Shown here one piece after another: positions 54,615 through 64,000 of a DNA stretch of 64,000 nucleotides. Position 1 is the stretch's first letter. Each line of letters begins with the position of its first letter. The DNA lies in contig NC_087083.1 in NCBI RefSeq assembly GCF_026151205.1, forward strand, positions 1,674,001-1,738,000, written 5' to 3'. The notes under the pieces were generated by a model. That model worked only from the letters and a program-made list of their open reading frames with translations, had not been told where the DNA came from and ran no database searches. The position numbers and the translations under genes are program-made. The stretch comes from Bolinopsis microptera. Taxonomy: Eukaryota; Ctenophora; Tentaculata; Lobata; Bolinopsidae.

Positions 54615-57600
54615 CTGGGAGAGTGATATAATTATATAGAATTTTAACAAACATCGTCATTTATATGATGAAATCAAAGATGGGACCACATACTACCATA
54701 ATCATTATCAGCAATTAAAACTTCAGCACCAGGGTCAACATGGAAAATGAAGGAAATAAAGCTGTCGATAAGAAGAATTAAAATAATTTGATAAACTAAC
54801 CTACACGATCATGAAATTAATAAGCAATCAACTAATTAACGCGCAATTAACCTCCACATTTGAGATTTCTGCTGTTAACTCCTGCCATATCCTGAGGATC
54901 AGCACCGAACTCTTTGTTCTTCAGCCAGCACCGGGAGGTGGATGGTTGGTGGGTCACAGAAACACAGCCAGCCTGGTCAGCACATAACGCTGAACAGTCC
55001 TCTATGGACACTACGTTATCAACCTGAGATGTGGTTCGGGTCGAGAAGATGATAAGACTTTTGGTATTATTTTCGAAAATTTTGGCTTGTTTTATCTTTA
55101 CTCAAGCGCGCTGTAATATGCCTAAACGTAAAAGACTTCAGGCGATAATTGGATATCTCGCGAAATTAAATCAGTACCGCTCAGAAATTGTATTTAATTA
55201 AATATATCATACCCGTTTGATGTCAGCTCCACGGAAATCGTAGCTTTCTTTTACACATCCCTCCTCGACTATAAAGATTCCATGGTTATCATTAGAAGGA
55301 CGATTGTCACAATGGGAGAAGATTTTTATTCCGGCTTGTAGCTTTAGATTGTTGATAGATGTTTTGCCTCAAAAAACAAATTCTAACAATCCTAATGTCC
55401 ACTTACGATTTAACTTTAAGAGTCTTAGGCGATGCTATAGAGAAAAATCAAGTTTTGTAATTTTTGAGTTGTCACCATGAAGGCACTCAACCATGAATTA
55501 TGATCCTTGTCAAATGCTCCAAGATCTACATTATATTCTACTTTATACTCTACTTTATACTCTACTTTATACTCTACTTTATACTCTACTTTATACTCTA
55601 CTTTATACTCTACTTTATACTCTACTTTATACTCTACTTTATACTCTACTTTATACTCTACTTTATACTCTACTTTATACTCTACTTTATACTCTACTTT
55701 ATACTCTACTTTATACTCTACTTTATACTCTACTTTATACTCTACTTTATACTCTACTTTATACTCTACTTTATACTCTACTTTATACTCTACTTTATAC
55801 TCTACTTTATACTCTACTTTATACTCTACTTTATACTCTACTTTATACTCTACTTTATACTCTACTTTATACTCTACTTTATACTCTACTTTATACTCTA
55901 CTTTATAATCTACTTTATACTCTACTTTATACTCTACTTTATACTCTACTTTATACTCTACTTTATACTCTACTTTATACTCTGAAGAACAACTAGGGTT
56001 CTCGAAGGGTGCTCAAACAAATGACCACGTTTTTACCCTTAAGACAGTCATTGACAAATATACCAAGGTTAAGAAAGCTCGCCTCTATGCATGCTTTGTT
56101 GATCTAAGAAAGGCCTTTGACACTGTATGTAGGGACCTCCTTCTGCACAAAATCACATGCCTTGGAATAACTGGAAACTTCTTCAATTGCCTAAGTGATA
56201 TGTATAGAAACTCAATAGCTCATATAAAAATCTCCAAACTCTTGTCCCCTAATATTGACATTGGAAAAGGAACAGAGCAGGGACACCCCCTATCACCGGA
56301 CCTTTTTAAAATCTATATCAACGACTTGTCATCTCTCCTGAAATCTGTTGGTGATTATCCTATTCTAGCTGACGTCCTAATATCACATCTGCTCTGGGCT
56401 GACGATCTTGTCCTACTTGCCATAAGTCCCAAGGCCTTGCAAGACAATATAAACATCCTATTCGACTTCTGTAACTCTATGGGCCTTGAAGTAAACTTAA
56501 AAAAAACCAAGATTCTCATATTCTGCCCTCCTAAAAGAAAACAATCCTATGAAACATTCATTTTGGGAGGCCAGCCCATCCAACACACCGAAAAATACTG
56601 CTATCTTGGCATTATATTCCACAGAAATGGATCTTTTACAGCAGCAAATACTGAACTGAGGGCCAAGGCTCTCCGTGCTCTCTATGGCCTCAAAGGCAAT
56701 ATCGTCAAAGATGCCCTCTCTCACCGTTCCCTAAACATTCTATTTGACTCTCTAATAAAACCGATACTGCTCTATGGCTGCCAAATCTTATGTCCTCACT
56801 CAAAAACCATGAGATACCTCTCCAAAACAGATAGCAAAGCCAACCCCCAGCATACTCTCAGGTACATCTCACAAGACCACTATGAAAGATTCCACCTTAA
56901 GTTTATCAAGTGGTCCTTGTCTGTCCATTCAAAAGCATCAAATATAGGCTGCTGGGGCGAAAGTGGGCGCCACCCCCTCTTCTTTGAAGCCTGCAAACTT
57001 GCAATAGATTTCTATAGTCGTCTTGAAAGCACTGAAAATGAACTTCTCTCCGCTGCATTTCACGAGCAGATTATGCTGGGCCTTCCTTGGTACACCAACA
57101 TCTCTAATCTTCTCACCAAATATAACTTCCCCCACTCATCCTCTTCAAAATCCAAGCTCTCTACCCAAATCAGTCACAACATGAGGGAAGAATTTGTGGA
57201 TACCTGGAAATCTGCCAAGGCATCCTCACCTAAATTAGAATTCTACAATCAAATTAAACATGATTTTGAACCAGAAACATACTTAGGAGTGGTTAAGATC
57301 CCCGATGCTCGGAAAAGCTTAACAAGGTTTCGTATTAGCTGCCACAATCTTTACATTGAGAGGGGCCGTTACGAAACCCCCCTAGTACCAAGAGAACATC
57401 GATGGTGCACTTTTTGCTTTCTCAGCAAGGGGCTTAAGCCTATTGAGGACGAAATTCATGTTCTAACTGACTGTTTACTCTACTCCTCAGTTAGAGAAAA
57501 ATTTAACTTCCATCCCAAAAATATTACTGACCTAGCCGGTTTGCTATCCGATAAAACACTAGACCCTACAAAATTTACTGCCACAGCAAGAGCAATCCAT

Positions 57601-60600
57601 TCAATTCTCTCTGTGAACGAACATTTTACAGCCTACTATAAGAGCCCAGATTTCCACTCAAATACTGGCCAATGCATAATGCTATAGGACCTCAAAAATA
57701 GTATTATAAAACATTTCTATTTTATCCCTACACATTTGTAAATAACTAGAATTGTGTAACCTTAAATTATTTCAGAATTATAACTATTGTGAATTCAATA
57801 AAATAATTATCACTTTTGTATCCTTGTATCCTTGTATCCTTGTATCCTACTCTACTTTATACTCTACTTTATACTTTACTTTGTACTCTACTTTATACTC
57901 TACTTTATACTCTACTTTATACTCTACTTTATACTCTACTTTATACTTTACTTTATACTCTACTTTATACTCTACTTTATACTCTACTTTATACTCTACT
58001 TTATACTCTACTTTATACTCTACTTTATACTCTACTTTATACTCTACTTTATACTCACCGCTGTTAACGAGGAAACAGCTCAAGTTAATACTGTTCACAG
58101 TATCTTGAGCTGATTTTCCATTTTCACCATTAGGTTTGCTCTTCAACCAACAGTCCTGAGTCGATGGTCTGAAAGGGGTGGTACTTTATTTCAGCCATAA
58201 AAACATTGGTTGGGAGCAAAACTCAGAAAAATGAGACACTTAGCATTTCTACAAAAGATCTGCAGCCACTCAACCTGTGAGTAAGTGAAACACAACTGTC
58301 CTCTACGTAGCAGAGCGCTTCACACTCCTCGATAGTGTAGATGGGGTTAACGTTCTTAATATCAGCACCCCAGTAGTCAACTCCTTCATCAACACAGTCA
58401 TTACCAGACGACACTTGAGCTGCTACTCCGTCTGAGTTAAAGTGAACGAGAATCTGAGTTTTACAGTGGATGATGTCGGTTGGGAGCTTTATTTGCAATT
58501 CAGTTAAAGTTTAGACTTTTAAAGAACATCACATATGCCCCATAGAACACAATACAAGAATAGCTTAGTAAAGGTGCTGGGATACTCCAGAAAAATCTTG
58601 TTATGATACCCGTAAAATATTTATATGAAATATTGAAAGATCGTCGATGAGTTGCGAAGGTTATAAACCTACAACACAACGCACGGCTCCAAAATATTCA
58701 TTTCACACAGAGAAATATATCCTTGGGTTTAAATACATACCGAGGCAAGATAAAGCAACACTATCGACTCGATCGTTATCTTCAGGTCTGGCTCCGTTCT
58801 CCGAATACTTGACCCAGCAGTCTCCATTGACCTTAACAAACGCCACAGACTTTGCATCTTGGGTTTTCCTGTGGGGTTTATATCTTTACTGTCAATGAAA
58901 TATTAAATAAACATCACTTTTTGTACAGTTAAGTATGGACGCTATGGGTCAGAGGTATGTTAAAAGGGATTTCAGATATATTTGCGTACGAAAAATAATG
59001 AATATAATAAAAAATAATGACTTTTCTCTTTCGTGCAACAATTATGGAATAATTGAAATTGTACAATGGCTGAAATACTGACAGAGATCTGACCTGGCTT
59101 CTTCAACACACTCCATGACAGACGAAACACCAGAGACCTTCTTAATGTCAGCTCCCCAGAAGTCGAAGTTTGTTTTCACGCAGTTGTTGTTCATCAGCAT
59201 TGCACCTGAAATTATCAGTTTATTTTAACTTCATTAAAAGATGTTGATTCTGGTGGGGAGGTGAGAGTGTGAGACATATTTTTGACAGTGAATTTGGGAT
59301 TTGATCGGGCAATAATCAAAGCTGATTGGTCTGTTTTTCATTTTTGTCACGTTTAAAAAAAAATGTACTAGTCCTACCTTGACAGGCGAGGTTAGCGCTG
59401 ACACATCCAACTTTTGGGGCGGGGTTCTGACCGTACATGAGGTTCTTCAACCAGCAGTCGGTGCCATAGTACGTCATCGACAGACATCCTGCTTGTTTTC
59501 CGCACTGAAAGTATGTGATTGTGTTTTTAAAACCATAATTTTGAGAAAAAAGTAAGAATAGTAAGGGAAGATTATGAATATTTTCTGTATAAGCTTTTAT
59601 GACTCTTTTAAAATTAAAACTTATTTAAATTGAAAAAAGTTTAAAGATTGTACAAACCATTGCAAGACATGATTCAGCAGAGTCGACGTTTGTTATTTTC
59701 TTGATATCAGCTCCTTGGTAGTCGAAGTCCTGGACAAAACAGCTTTCTTGACTCACAAGGTTGACTGGGGAAACAGGATTATCAATTACTCAATTGAATA
59801 AACATGGTATTGAAAAATACAATAACAAGATCGAGTTGTAATTGAGAACGATGAGCAAGGTTAAAAATATTGAGCAGCTTAAGTCAACAATGTTATGGCT
59901 TCAGCTGCTCTATTCTTTTGATTTAAATAACCTGAACTAATTCAAAACTTCCACAACAAACGAAAAACAGCTAACAAAAAAAGCAACAGAACTCACGTGG
60001 AGCCGAGTTATCGAAGACAGCGAGACCCAGGCTGTCATCGTAGTTCCAAACTTGTGTTTTGACGGTCGTGGTAGCTTGACGGCAGTTTGCATCATTGTCA
60101 GAGAAAGCCTTGTTGTACAAAACTTGTCCTTTGTTCTTGATAGTTACTCTGTCAGCTGTTTTCTCCACCCTGGTAATTGTTTTAGATCAGTGAGTAAGAT
60201 TTAAAAATTTAATATGTAAAACACACTTTGACATTAAAAAACAAATTTAAGCATATATTTTAGCATTATTTGGGAGATATAAAAACATTTATAGTGTCTT
60301 CACAAGGTCTCCACATTCCAAACTCACACAAGGATGATGTTTTTGTCGCCAGATTCACATTTCATTGCCCCATCCTCCATGGTGAAATCAGTTTTCTCCC
60401 CATCATACCAGTTCCTCGCACCAGCAGCGTTACAATAAATGTTTCCTTTTACCTAGAGGTAAAACTACACGTAACGACTACAATTATTGAACCAAGGTAA
60501 AGATTGAAATCCAAAGTAAAAATCCAGCTAATCATTGCTTTCCTACATTCTTATACCCAGGCAAATCTCAATCTTAGTACATATACTTGTGAACTTATCT

Positions 60601-61243
60601 AAATGAATATGAAATAAGCCTAAAATGGGAACCTTAAGTCCAAACGAACCTGAAAAAAGAACTTAACCTCACAAATGTGAATGACGAAAGCCAATAAATC
60701 ATGCAAGGTGGTTCATGACTAAAGGATAACTCACCTTACTATAAAGCTCGACATGGGAGTTGGCACCATCAGCACGTCTGAGGAAGAGCTTGAACCAAAC
60801 AGATCCCTCGCAAGGGAGCTTGACGTAGAACCGCTCCACGGCTAAGTTAGAAAAGTCTGTGGAGACGACGGCTTGTTCCGAGACGGAGAAAGGAAGCCAG
60901 TTAACACCACTTTGCGCTGTAAGAAAGAATTGAGAATTGATATTTTGCTCAAGTTTTTATTGGGCATATTTCTGAATAGATATACCACCAGATCATTAAA
61001 AATGTTTTTGAATGCCATAGCAAGGGCTTATTAGATGTAATAACCAAATTTTTCGAAAATCATTTTTGGACTCATACATTGTATAAGGACTCATATATTG
61101 TATAACTATAACTATAAGGACTCATATATAATAAAAACAAACAACGAAGCTTGAAGCTTAAATTTTAACTTAACTTTAAACTTACCACTAGCGCAGAGCA
61201 CGTAAATCAATCCCAGAAGGGTGATAGAAACGAGGCGTGTCAT
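54105..61243 (-). CDS. Secreted PAN/Apple-repeat protein, 14 exons, ~560 residues
   Basis: Exons (minus strand, high to low): 61243-61186, 60916-60735, 60452-60328, 60169-59997, 59764-59658, 59504-59378, 59205-59094, 58868-58741, 58431-58275, 58168-58059, 55268-55213, 55023-54852, 54614-54493, 54158-54105. Every junction is GT-AG and every phase joins; the total is 1683 nt. The protein starts MTRLVSITLLGLIYVLCASA, a signal peptide, then an unrecognised ~160-residue domain and about five PAN-like repeats with the hallmark GADIK after a cysteine and a CWLK or CWVK near the middle. Every repeat is bounded by phase-1 introns, the usual mark of exon shuffling and duplication. No membrane anchor is seen, so it is probably extracellular. 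The 3'-most exon is the least certain. Confidence 0.85.
54852..55268 (-). CDS. PAN repeat 4 (exons 11-12)
   Basis: Reads EEGCVKESYDFRGADIKRVD, then SIEDCSALCADQAGCVSVTH and STSRCWLKNKEFGADPQD, ending NLKCG. It is the closest paralogue of repeat 3, with THQPSTSRCWLK against THRPSTQDCWLK. It lies 2.8 kb from exon 10 across the RT-bearing intron. Confidence 0.85.
55531..55983. repeat. TATACTCTACTT minisatellite, left block
   Basis: About 37 copies of a 12-bp unit, nearly perfect apart from edge changes and one TATAATCTACTT. All three plus-strand frames are open over most of it, giving meaningless LLYT, ILYF and STLY repeats. Confidence 0.95.
55984..57687 (+). CDS. Reverse transcriptase, 5'-truncated but open
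   Basis: The frame is open from the minisatellite junction. It reads ACFVDLRKAFDTVCRDLLLH (first catalytic Asp block), GTEQGHPLSPDLFKIYINDL, and HLLWADDLVLLAISPKAL with the ADD catalytic pair, then CYLGIIFHRNGSF. A zinc-knuckle-like CTFCFLSKG...HVLTDC segment near the end is typical of many non-LTR RTs. The first Met is at 56200 but the domain starts earlier. Fingers and endonuclease are missing. The frame continues without a stop into the minisatellite as far as a TAA at 55906-55908. Confidence 0.85.
   Translation, partial: EEQLGFSKGAQTNDHVFTLKTVIDKYTKVKKARLYACFVDLRKAFDTVCRDLLLHKITCLGITGNFFNCLSDMYRNSIAHIKISKLLSPNIDIGKGTEQGHPLSPDLFKIYINDLSSLLKSVGDYPILADVLISHLLWADDLVLLAISPKALQDNINILFDFCNSMGLEVNLKKTKILIFCPPKRKQSYETFILGGQPIQHTEKYCYLGIIFHRNGSFTAANTELRAKALRALYGLKGNIVKDALSHRSLNILFDSLIKPILLYGCQILCPHSKTMRYLSKTDSKANPQHTLRYISQDHYERFHLKFIKWSLSVHSKASNIGCWGESGRHPLFFEACKLAIDFYSRLESTENELLSAAFHEQIMLGLPWYTNISNLLTKYNFPHSSSSKSKLSTQISHNMREEFVDTWKSAKASSPKLEFYNQIKHDFEPETYLGVVKIPDARKSLTRFRISCHNLYIERGRYETPLVPREHRWCTFCFLSKGLKPIEDEIHVLTDCLLYSSVREKFNFHPKNITDLAGLLSDKTLDPTKFTATARAIHSILSVNEHFTAYYKSPDFHSNTGQCIML
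55984..57847 (+). mobile_element. 5'-truncated non-LTR element inside the minisatellite
   Basis: Its left edge is the end of a minisatellite unit and its right edge is a 3' tail of four TTGTATCC units (about 57815-57847), after which the minisatellite resumes. That shows insertion into a pre-existing array. It is antisense to the host gene. Confidence 0.88.
57848..58053. repeat. TATACTCTACTT minisatellite, right block
   Basis: About 17 copies of the same 12-bp unit as 55531-55983, with a few TATACTTTACTT variants. It ends six bases from the exon-10 donor of the PAN-repeat gene. Confidence 0.95.
58059..58431 (-). CDS. PAN repeat 3 (exons 9-10)
   Basis: Reads DCVDEGVDYWGADIKNVNPI, then IEECEALCYVEDSCVSLTHR and STQDCWLKSKPNGENG. 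The acceptor at 58432 (CACTTTAACTCAG) is preferred to the longer open frame upstream because only it restores phase. The donor after NS at 58058 is followed within six bases by the 12-bp minisatellite. Confidence 0.85.
58741..59205 (-). CDS. PAN repeat 2 (exons 7-8)
   Basis: Reads CVKTNFDFWGADIKKVSGVS, then MECVEEARKTQDAKSVAFVK and GDCWVKYSENGA, ending ALSCLDG. The internal intron is phase 2 here, not phase 0. The second cysteine pair of the other repeats is missing, so this is the most diverged repeat. Confidence 0.85.
59378..59764 (-). CDS. PAN repeat 1 (exons 5-6)
   Basis: Reads CFVQDFDYQGADIKKITNVD, then AESCLAMCGKQAGCLSMTYY and TDCWLKNLMYGQ, ending VSANLACQG. The introns enter in phase 1, split the repeat in phase 0, and leave in phase 1. 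Confidence 0.85.
59997..60916 (-). CDS. PAN-repeat gene, N-terminal domain exons 2-4
   Basis: Three exons encode SGVNWLPFSVSEQAVVSTDF, KLPCEGSVWFKLFLRRADG, VKGNIYCNAAGARNWYDG, IILVVEKTADRVTIKNKGQV and TQVWNYDDSLGLAVFDNSAP. The alternating hydrophobic strands, paired cysteines and a terminal LGLAVFDN suggest a beta-sandwich carbohydrate- or ligand-binding fold. I do not recognise a named family. Exon 4 could be read 12 codons further before a stop, but its GTGAGT donor at 59996 fits the next exon's phase. Confidence 0.75.
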
Positions 61244-61326
61244 TTTGATAAAACCAACTCTAACCTTTTAATAATATAACCGATACGCAAGTTAAAAATG
61301 AATGGTAAAATTAAAAATGAGCTCTG

Positions 61327-61336
61327 CTATTTATAG
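61327..61336 (-). promoter_or_regulatory. TATA box of the PAN-repeat gene
   Basis: CTATAAATAG on the minus strand, 84 bp upstream of the start codon at 61243. This predicts a 5' UTR of roughly 50-60 nt. Confidence 0.55.
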
Positions 61337-61669
61337 TTACTCCTCAAATCAATCATGCCCCCATCGAAAGGAGTCTACAGTAATATGAAACGAGAGAAAG
61401 GTAATCTTAGATTCAGAATGCGATGAGAGTTATATAGACTATATGCAGGTATAGTGCTTTGTTTTTCGGCGACGGCTTATAGTTCTTGACCGAGGTCCTT
61501 TTTCTTAATACTTAGATAACTTAACTAAATATTCCACACGGGTGTTCGTGCGGTGGACGCCTTGAGCAAAGCACGTGTCATTCCGCTACTAACCTGCGGA
61601 GATCCTGTCAAAATTCATTTTTCATGCGGCTCAAATCATTTTCTTTATATATTTTCTCTATATATTGTG
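61337..61669. other. Upstream region of the PAN-repeat gene
   Basis: Presumed promoter-proximal DNA; nothing further recognised. Confidence 0.35.
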
Positions 61670-61920
61670 TTATCGCTCCAAATTAAAAGCAGCTTCGAAT
61701 TGAGTCACGAAGTTCAATAAATGGCTCATAACGTGACGCTCTTCTGCACGCACAGCACATTGCAATGTTAATGACCTGAACCTTTGCAGTTGCTCACTCT
61801 CCAATACACGAGCAGGACATTTCTTGAGTCTGTAATTCCGGCATCTCCAGGTATAGAGATAGTTGGGGTCAGTGGCGTAACGCGTTGTTTTAAAAATTGT
61901 CCCACATTCAAACAGCGCCT
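61670..61920 (-). pseudogene. FLYWCH-type zinc-finger fragment
   Basis: The minus-strand frame reads EALFECGTIFKTTRYATDPN, then YLYTWRCRNYRLKKCPARVL. The spacing YxWRC...KCPAR is that of FLYWCH zinc fingers, which are common in MULE-type transposases. The final His pair is poorly preserved and the frame begins in a 17-C homopolymer (61921-61937). Probably a decayed transposon piece. Confidence 0.5.
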
Positions 61921-62054
61921 CCCCCCCCCCCCCCCCCATGATGTATTGTAAAGTTACTTAAAAGTTAGTAATCAAGGAGCTGGTTATAACATTCCCGACT
62001 AAACAACTTCCAACCCGGTGTTTAAGAGGTGGATTAATTAAATTTAAAGGGAAA

Positions 62055-62878
62055 TTGGTAGATCACCGACCGGCTATAAGCCGGTTATAAGCCGGCTATA
62101 AACCGGCTTATAGCCGGCTACAATTTTTATAGCCGGCTATAAGCCGGCTTATAGCCGGTTAATAGCCGCTTACATTTGTTGTTGAGCGACGGCTATTAGC
62201 CGGTTATAAGCCGGCTATTAGCCGTTTAGGTATCGGCTATAAGAAATTCAGTGAAAACGGCTATTAGCCGGTTATAAGCCGGCTATTAGCCGTTTAGGTA
62301 TCGAAAGTGGTTATAAGCCGGCTATAAGCCGGCTATAAGCCGGTTATAAGATATTAACTCAACTTCATCGTACTGAACGATAGTCAGGAGCCGGCTATAA
62401 GAAATTCAGCGAAAACGGCTATTAGCCGGTTATAAGCCGGCTATTAGCCGTTTAGGTATCGAAAGTGGTTATAAGCCGGCTATAAGCCGGCTATAAGATA
62501 TTAACTTAACTTCATCGTACTGAACTGAGTTAATATCTTATAACCGGCTTATAACCACTTTCGATACCTAAACGGCTAATAGCCGGCTTATAACCGGCTA
62601 ATAGCCGTTTTCACTGAATTTCTTATAGCCGGCTCCTGACTATCGTTCAGTACGATGTAGTTGAGTTAATATCTTATAACCGGCTTATAACCACTTTTAA
62701 TACCAAAACGGCTAATAGCAGGCTTATAACCGGCTGATAGCCGTCGCTCAACAACAAATGTAAGCGGCTACTAACCGGCTATAAGCCGGCTTATAGCCGG
62801 CTATAAAAATTGTAGCCGGCTCTAAGCCGGCTTATAGCCGGTTAGTAGCCGGCTTATAGCCGGTCGGTGATCTACCAA
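62055..62878. mobile_element. Foldback element, AAGCCGGCTATTAGCCGG family
   Basis: An 824-bp palindrome. The left end TTGGTAGATCACCGACCGGC is matched exactly by the right end in reverse complement. The arms are GGCTATAAGCCGGTTATAAG-type minisatellite with shared unique islands such as TCGTACTGAACGATAGTCAG. They meet near 62525 almost without a spacer. No target duplication was seen. Some TTTAAA similarity outside the ends hints that the true termini lie slightly further out. Confidence 0.8.
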
Positions 62879-64000
62879 CTGGCCAATTTAAACTGCTACT
62901 TGCGTGAGCGTAAAAAAAGGGTGTGGCCTATTAACTTAATAAACTTAACAACCTGAAGTCTGAATAATTTGATTTGGAATCATGGTTTACCCCACTCAAA
63001 ATAATGATGCAGTTTTAAGACAAATTAAAATATATCATAAGGTAGTATAACATATTGTACTTTTAGGTTTATAATCTACTATTAACAAAACGCGCCGAGT
63101 TGAAATCGTCGACGTTCTTGAATATTTGAAATAAATATTTTACGAGTATATCCCTTTATTAAATAACATACTAGTAAACATATATAATAATAATATGCGT
63201 ATATCCTGATTTAAAGACGTTTGATGCTCCAAAAAATTATATGCATAAAGACTTTATAATATGAAAACAATGAAGTTCAAAAAAACTTAAACAGTCCAGT
63301 TGCTGCAAATTTCAGTCACTAAATTTAAATTGTATAATCCTTTTCGTTTGAACTTCTTGTACATCAGCTCCTTTTTAGTTGTCTGGCTAACTGATGACCT
63401 GCAAATATTTATTCGACAATTAGATATAAACATTTTAAATATAACCGTAACTTAAATTGATCATTACAAAAACCAAATATGACCGATGCGATACTTCAAC
63501 TCCAAATATTTTGCCGGAGAAAAAATAACGGAAGCTTTTTTGTCAATCCAATCACCTGATCACACGTGGATGATGCAAATGATTGATTATTCTATACACT
63601 CCACTGTCACGTGACTTTTTAAAACTTGTTCTCTATTATTCTTCAATCTGTTCTCTAATATTATATAGCTGGCCCCGAAGGACTATTCGACCCTCTAATC
63701 TGATCCCAACCCGAACTCTAACCAAATCCCATGCAAAAGTATATGCTAAGACCCTAACCCTAACGAGAAATTAGACCAACTTCCTTATACGATCATTTCA
63801 CGTGATCTATACAGTTTTTTGCCAATATCTCGCCAGGGGAGCATTTTAACCCTATGTCATAGGGGTGATTCCGAAAATACATCTATTCAATTTGGTTTAA
63901 ACTTTTTTTAAAATCTCGAAGATCGACTGTAGAGTGATTTAGCAAGGTCGATCACACGTAATGAATAAACTCGTTATTGCTTTATTGGTGATGCCTCATA
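62879..64000. other. Non-coding end of the window
   Basis: Holds a diverged copy (63066-63157) of the GGTTTATAA...TTTTACGAGTAT module also at 40647. A short CCCTAACCCTAAC at about 63752-63764 is telomere-like but too short to mean much. No gene recognised. Confidence 0.4.

Larger units (their letters stand above)
55269..58058. other. Intron 10 of the PAN-repeat gene, filled by repeats
   Basis: 2.8 kb made of a plain stretch (55269-55530), a 12-bp minisatellite (55531-55983), an antisense RT element (55984-57847) and the minisatellite again (57848-58053). The phase-1 donor and acceptor both survive. Confidence 0.8.

Noticed and set aside
55493-55996. Long open frames of LLYT, ILYF and STLY repeats, also at 57752-58146
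   Set aside because: A 12-bp repeat without stops leaves all frames open; these are minisatellite artefacts within an intron.
58223-58498. Longer open frame starting upstream of PAN repeat 3
   Set aside because: It uses a non-ATG start and cannot join exon 8 in phase; the internal acceptor at 58432 restores phase exactly.
63752-63764. Telomere-like CCCTAACCCTAAC
   Set aside because: Only two repeat units; expected by chance and not an interstitial telomere array.

Overview
This window is nuclear DNA from an invertebrate metazoan. The signs are spliceosomal genes with GT-AG introns, an LDLa-repeat receptor with seven membrane helices, a secreted PAN/Apple-repeat protein, several clades of non-LTR retrotransposon, foldback and MITE-type DNA elements, and several kinds of satellite. 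I cannot name the species from sequence alone; a marine invertebrate such as a cnidarian is a guess. Most of the window is repeats. Host exons are short islands found by matching splice sites with reading phase.

Layout. 1-7370: two related CR1-like retrotransposons in tandem; the second keeps an AlkB-like plus SGNH-hydrolase ORF1 and an intact PHD-endonuclease-RT ORF2. 7485-8427: an RT fragment on the minus strand. 8496-9460: a foldback element with a perfect 8-bp target duplication. 9627-10266: two CR1 3' ends. 10350-25925: exons of an unrecognised plus-strand gene. Its introns hold a 114-bp satellite with a retroelement inserted in it (13154-17540) and a 6.9-kb element with 29-bp inverted ends and a 7-bp target duplication (18009-24882). 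25926-33000: mostly non-coding, with strong palindromes and one small MITE-like element. 33237-37235: a long hAT-like transposase-derived gene on the minus strand, with E-boxes upstream. 37760-43150: inverted-repeat elements and a tRNA-derived SINE. 43155-46480: a foldback element followed by a ~215-bp satellite. 46749-49437: a two-exon LDLa GPCR gene on the minus strand. 50090-53890: structured repeats, an 85-bp MITE and a second copy of the foldback element. 54105-61243: a 14-exon minus-strand gene for a secreted protein of about 560 residues with PAN/Apple repeats. Its tenth intron carries a 12-bp minisatellite split by an RT element. 61670-64000: a FLYWCH fragment and an 824-bp minisatellite palindrome.

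Two themes stand out. First, new insertions repeatedly sit inside older tandem repeats: an RT element in the 114-bp satellite, another in the 12-bp minisatellite, and an 85-bp MITE in the 215-bp satellite. Second, unrelated minisatellites form the arms of long inverted repeats at 8496, 43155, 52645 and 62055. The secreted PAN protein and the LDLa receptor look like ordinary host genes. The AlkB-SGNH ORF1 and the long transposase-like gene are the least ordinary coding units.
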